Source: Candidatus Binatia bacterium (GTDB taxonomy: Bacteria > Desulfobacterota > Binatia > UBA9968 > JAJDTQ01). Taken from it: DNA of 33,355 bases. Location: the NCBI GenBank assembly GCA_022823055.1, contig JAJDXX010000251.1, positions 1-33,355 of the forward strand. The letters are read 5' to 3'. Positions 31,188 to 33,355 of this stretch are shown here, one piece after another. The translations under genes and the position numbers were made by a program. Each line of letters starts with the position of its first letter. The first letter of the stretch is position 1. The notes under the pieces were generated by a model. The model worked only from the letters and a program-made list of their open reading frames with translations. It was not told where the DNA came from and did no database searches.

Positions 31188-31202
31188 AGTAGCTAGTGGC
31201 CC

Positions 31203-32477
<1,275 letters not shown>

Positions 32478-32533
32478 TCATCCCTTTTCGTGGCGCTTTT
32501 CCCCGGCTCACCTTGGAAATCCTCCCCCGGTTG

Positions 32534-32592
32534 CCACCCTCCGAGTCATTCCTTTCCCACCTCCGAGTCATTTCCCACCTCCGAGTCATTTC
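32534..32592. repeat. Three short tandem repeats, (CAC)CTCCGAGTCATTtCC, upstream of serS
   Basis: CTCCGAGTCATTCCTTTCC is followed by two nearly identical 18-bp copies of CACCTCCGAGTCATTTCC. The last copy runs directly into the hairpin core TCCCGCGCAAGCGGGAATCC. The repeated unit therefore looks like duplicated DNA from the left tip of the hairpin element (GTCATTCC...). It lies within the serS 5' region, 60-120 bp before its start. Confidence 0.75.
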
Positions 32593-32620
32593 CCGCGCAA
32601 GCGGGAATCCAGGGGTGGGG
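32591..32620. repeat. Solo core hairpin of the repeat family
   Basis: TCCCGCGCAAGCGGGA is a short stem-loop followed by ATCCAGGGGTGGGG, the same extension as in the larger units. It is the smallest copy in the window and lies between the YraN stop (32640) and serS. Confidence 0.7.
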
Positions 32621-32639
32621 AGGCTGGGCGCCGCCCCGC

Positions 32640-33011
32640 TTAGGGCTCGGAAAAATCGAACGCATGACGAACGTGGCGCACGGCCGGCGGATGCGACCGC
32701 AGCGAAATACCGACCACGTCGAACTGCACGTCCCGGTCATGCAAGTGGTGTCTGTTGAGATAGTGCAGCGCGACGCGCTTCAACCGTTGTTGCTTGGCGC
32801 CGTTGACCGATTCCAGCGGCGCGCCCGACGTGTCCACCCTGCGGGTCTTCACCTCCACGAACACCACGGCTCGCTTGTCGATGGCGATCAGATCGATCTC
32901 GCCCAGAGGGCAACGGTAGTTACGCTCGACGATGGCGTAGCCCTGGCGTTTGAGGTAACGCTCGGCGAGTTCCTCCCCGGCCTTGCCCAAGGACTTGCGC
33001 GCATCAGCCAT
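32640..33011 (-). CDS. YraN-family (UPF0102) endonuclease-like protein
   Basis: 123 residues from ATG 33011; an upstream GTG at 33026 would add five. The restriction-endonuclease-like fold of YraN is shown by GKAGEELAERYLKRQGYAIV (9-28), RCPLGEIDLIAID with D40, and VVFVEVKTR with E53 and K55, which together form the D-ExK signature. YraN genes usually sit by rsmI or rnhB; here the neighbours are serS and a repeat. Biochemical function is not established; roles in DNA processing or uptake have been suggested. It is transcribed toward serS and may be co-transcribed with it. The stop codon directly adjoins GC-rich repeat-flanking DNA. Confidence 0.92.
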   Translation of the reverse strand: MADARKSLGKAGEELAERYLKRQGYAIVERNYRCPLGEIDLIAIDKRAVVFVEVKTRRVDTSGAPLESVNGAKQQRLKRVALHYLNRHHLHDRDVQFDVVGISLRSHPPAVRHVRHAFDFSEP

Positions 33012-33072
33012 CCCTTTTTCTGGCACCTGAAAGCGGCAGCGGCAAGCCCACTGCCCCAGGATTCAGCCCCTC

Positions 33073-33355
33073 CCACCCCTGGATTCCCGCTTTCCAGGCT
33101 GTGTCAAAACCCCGCACGAAGAGGGACTGGCACCAACCCCCCGAATCGTCATTCCCGCGGAAGCGGGAATCCAGGGGTTGGGAGGGGCCAAACGGCCGTA
33201 TTCCCCGCCGCACCACCCCTGTATTCCCGCTTCCGGGGGAATGACGGTTCGGGGTGTCCGTGCCATTCCGTGGTCGTCTGGGGTTTTGACACGGCTTGGG
33301 AAGCGGGAATACAGGCGGGGTGAGGCGGGGAACGGCGTGTTTTCCTTCACCCGCC
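33073..33355. repeat. Largest nested hairpin repeat unit, continuing past the window edge
   Basis: CCACCCCTGGATTCCCGCTT and CCAGGCTGTGTCAAAAC (left outer arm) mirror GTTTTGACACGGCTTGGGAA and GCGGGAATACAGG (right outer arm). Inside, GTCATTCCCGCGGAAGCGGG pairs with CCCGCTTCCGGGGGAATGAC around the loop GAGGGGCCAAACGGCCGTAT. After the right arm, GGGGTGAGGCGGGGAACGGC begins another unit, so the array continues outside. The track ORFs in this stretch are readings through the repeat. Confidence 0.85.

Overview
This is a GC-rich, gene-dense stretch of a Gram-negative bacterial chromosome. A C-terminal autotransporter beta-barrel, Liv-type and iron/polyamine-type ABC importers with periplasmic binding proteins, and a VIT/VWA lipoprotein all point to a double-membrane cell. 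The content (solo amidohydrolase, LLM flavin oxidoreductase, nitrilases, VOC and intradiol dioxygenases, several importers, many copies of an ATTCCCGCG/CGCGGGAAT hairpin repeat) resembles metabolically versatile uncultured lineages of the Deltaproteobacteria/Tectomicrobia sort. That placement is an impression from gene content, not a tested assignment. No rRNA, tRNA, CRISPR array, integrase or transposase gene was seen.

Layout. 1-412: N-terminal part of an AAA_14/DUF4143 ATPase that runs off the left edge and is missing from the ORF track. 585-3489: an amidohydrolase_2 enzyme, a repeat array, and a biotin-dependent-type carboxyltransferase. 3596-6359: a tiny membrane/coiled-coil protein and an EmrA/EmrB-like efflux pair. 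6372-10846 (minus strand): a probable operon of DCC-family protein, ECF sigma factor, single-TM protein with a dockerin-like calcium loop, secreted cohesin-like protein, VIT-VWA lipoprotein and a 49-residue MazE-antitoxin-like tail. 10861-13203: a Tat-type intradiol dioxygenase-like protein, a cupin and an MFS transporter. 13217-14038: a fatty-acid desaturase of clearly lower GC. 14128-18876: a Liv-type importer with LivG and LivF fused in one polypeptide. 19066-19686: a VOC enzyme. 19733-22303: an autotransporter whose passenger is two Cache-like units. 22413-29516 (minus strand): a six-gene operon of two nitrilase-family proteins, an ABC importer (ATPase, fused permease, binding protein) and an alpha/beta hydrolase. 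29774-33011: LLM oxidoreductase, seryl-tRNA synthetase and a YraN-family protein, separated by repeat elements.

How the genes may work together. The nitrilase/ABC/hydrolase operon looks like an uptake-and-hydrolysis module for an unknown small molecule; one nitrilase keeps the Glu-Lys-Cys triad and the other has Glu in place of the Cys. The sigma operon looks like a surface or envelope regulon in which a membrane-anchored dockerin-like module could bind the secreted cohesin-like product of the next gene. Both ideas are inferences from motifs and gene order. The most unusual items are the sigma/dockerin-like/cohesin-like/VWA operon, the Cache-autotransporter fusion with a strong GC step between passenger and barrel, the paired active/inactive nitrilases, and the nested hairpin repeat family.
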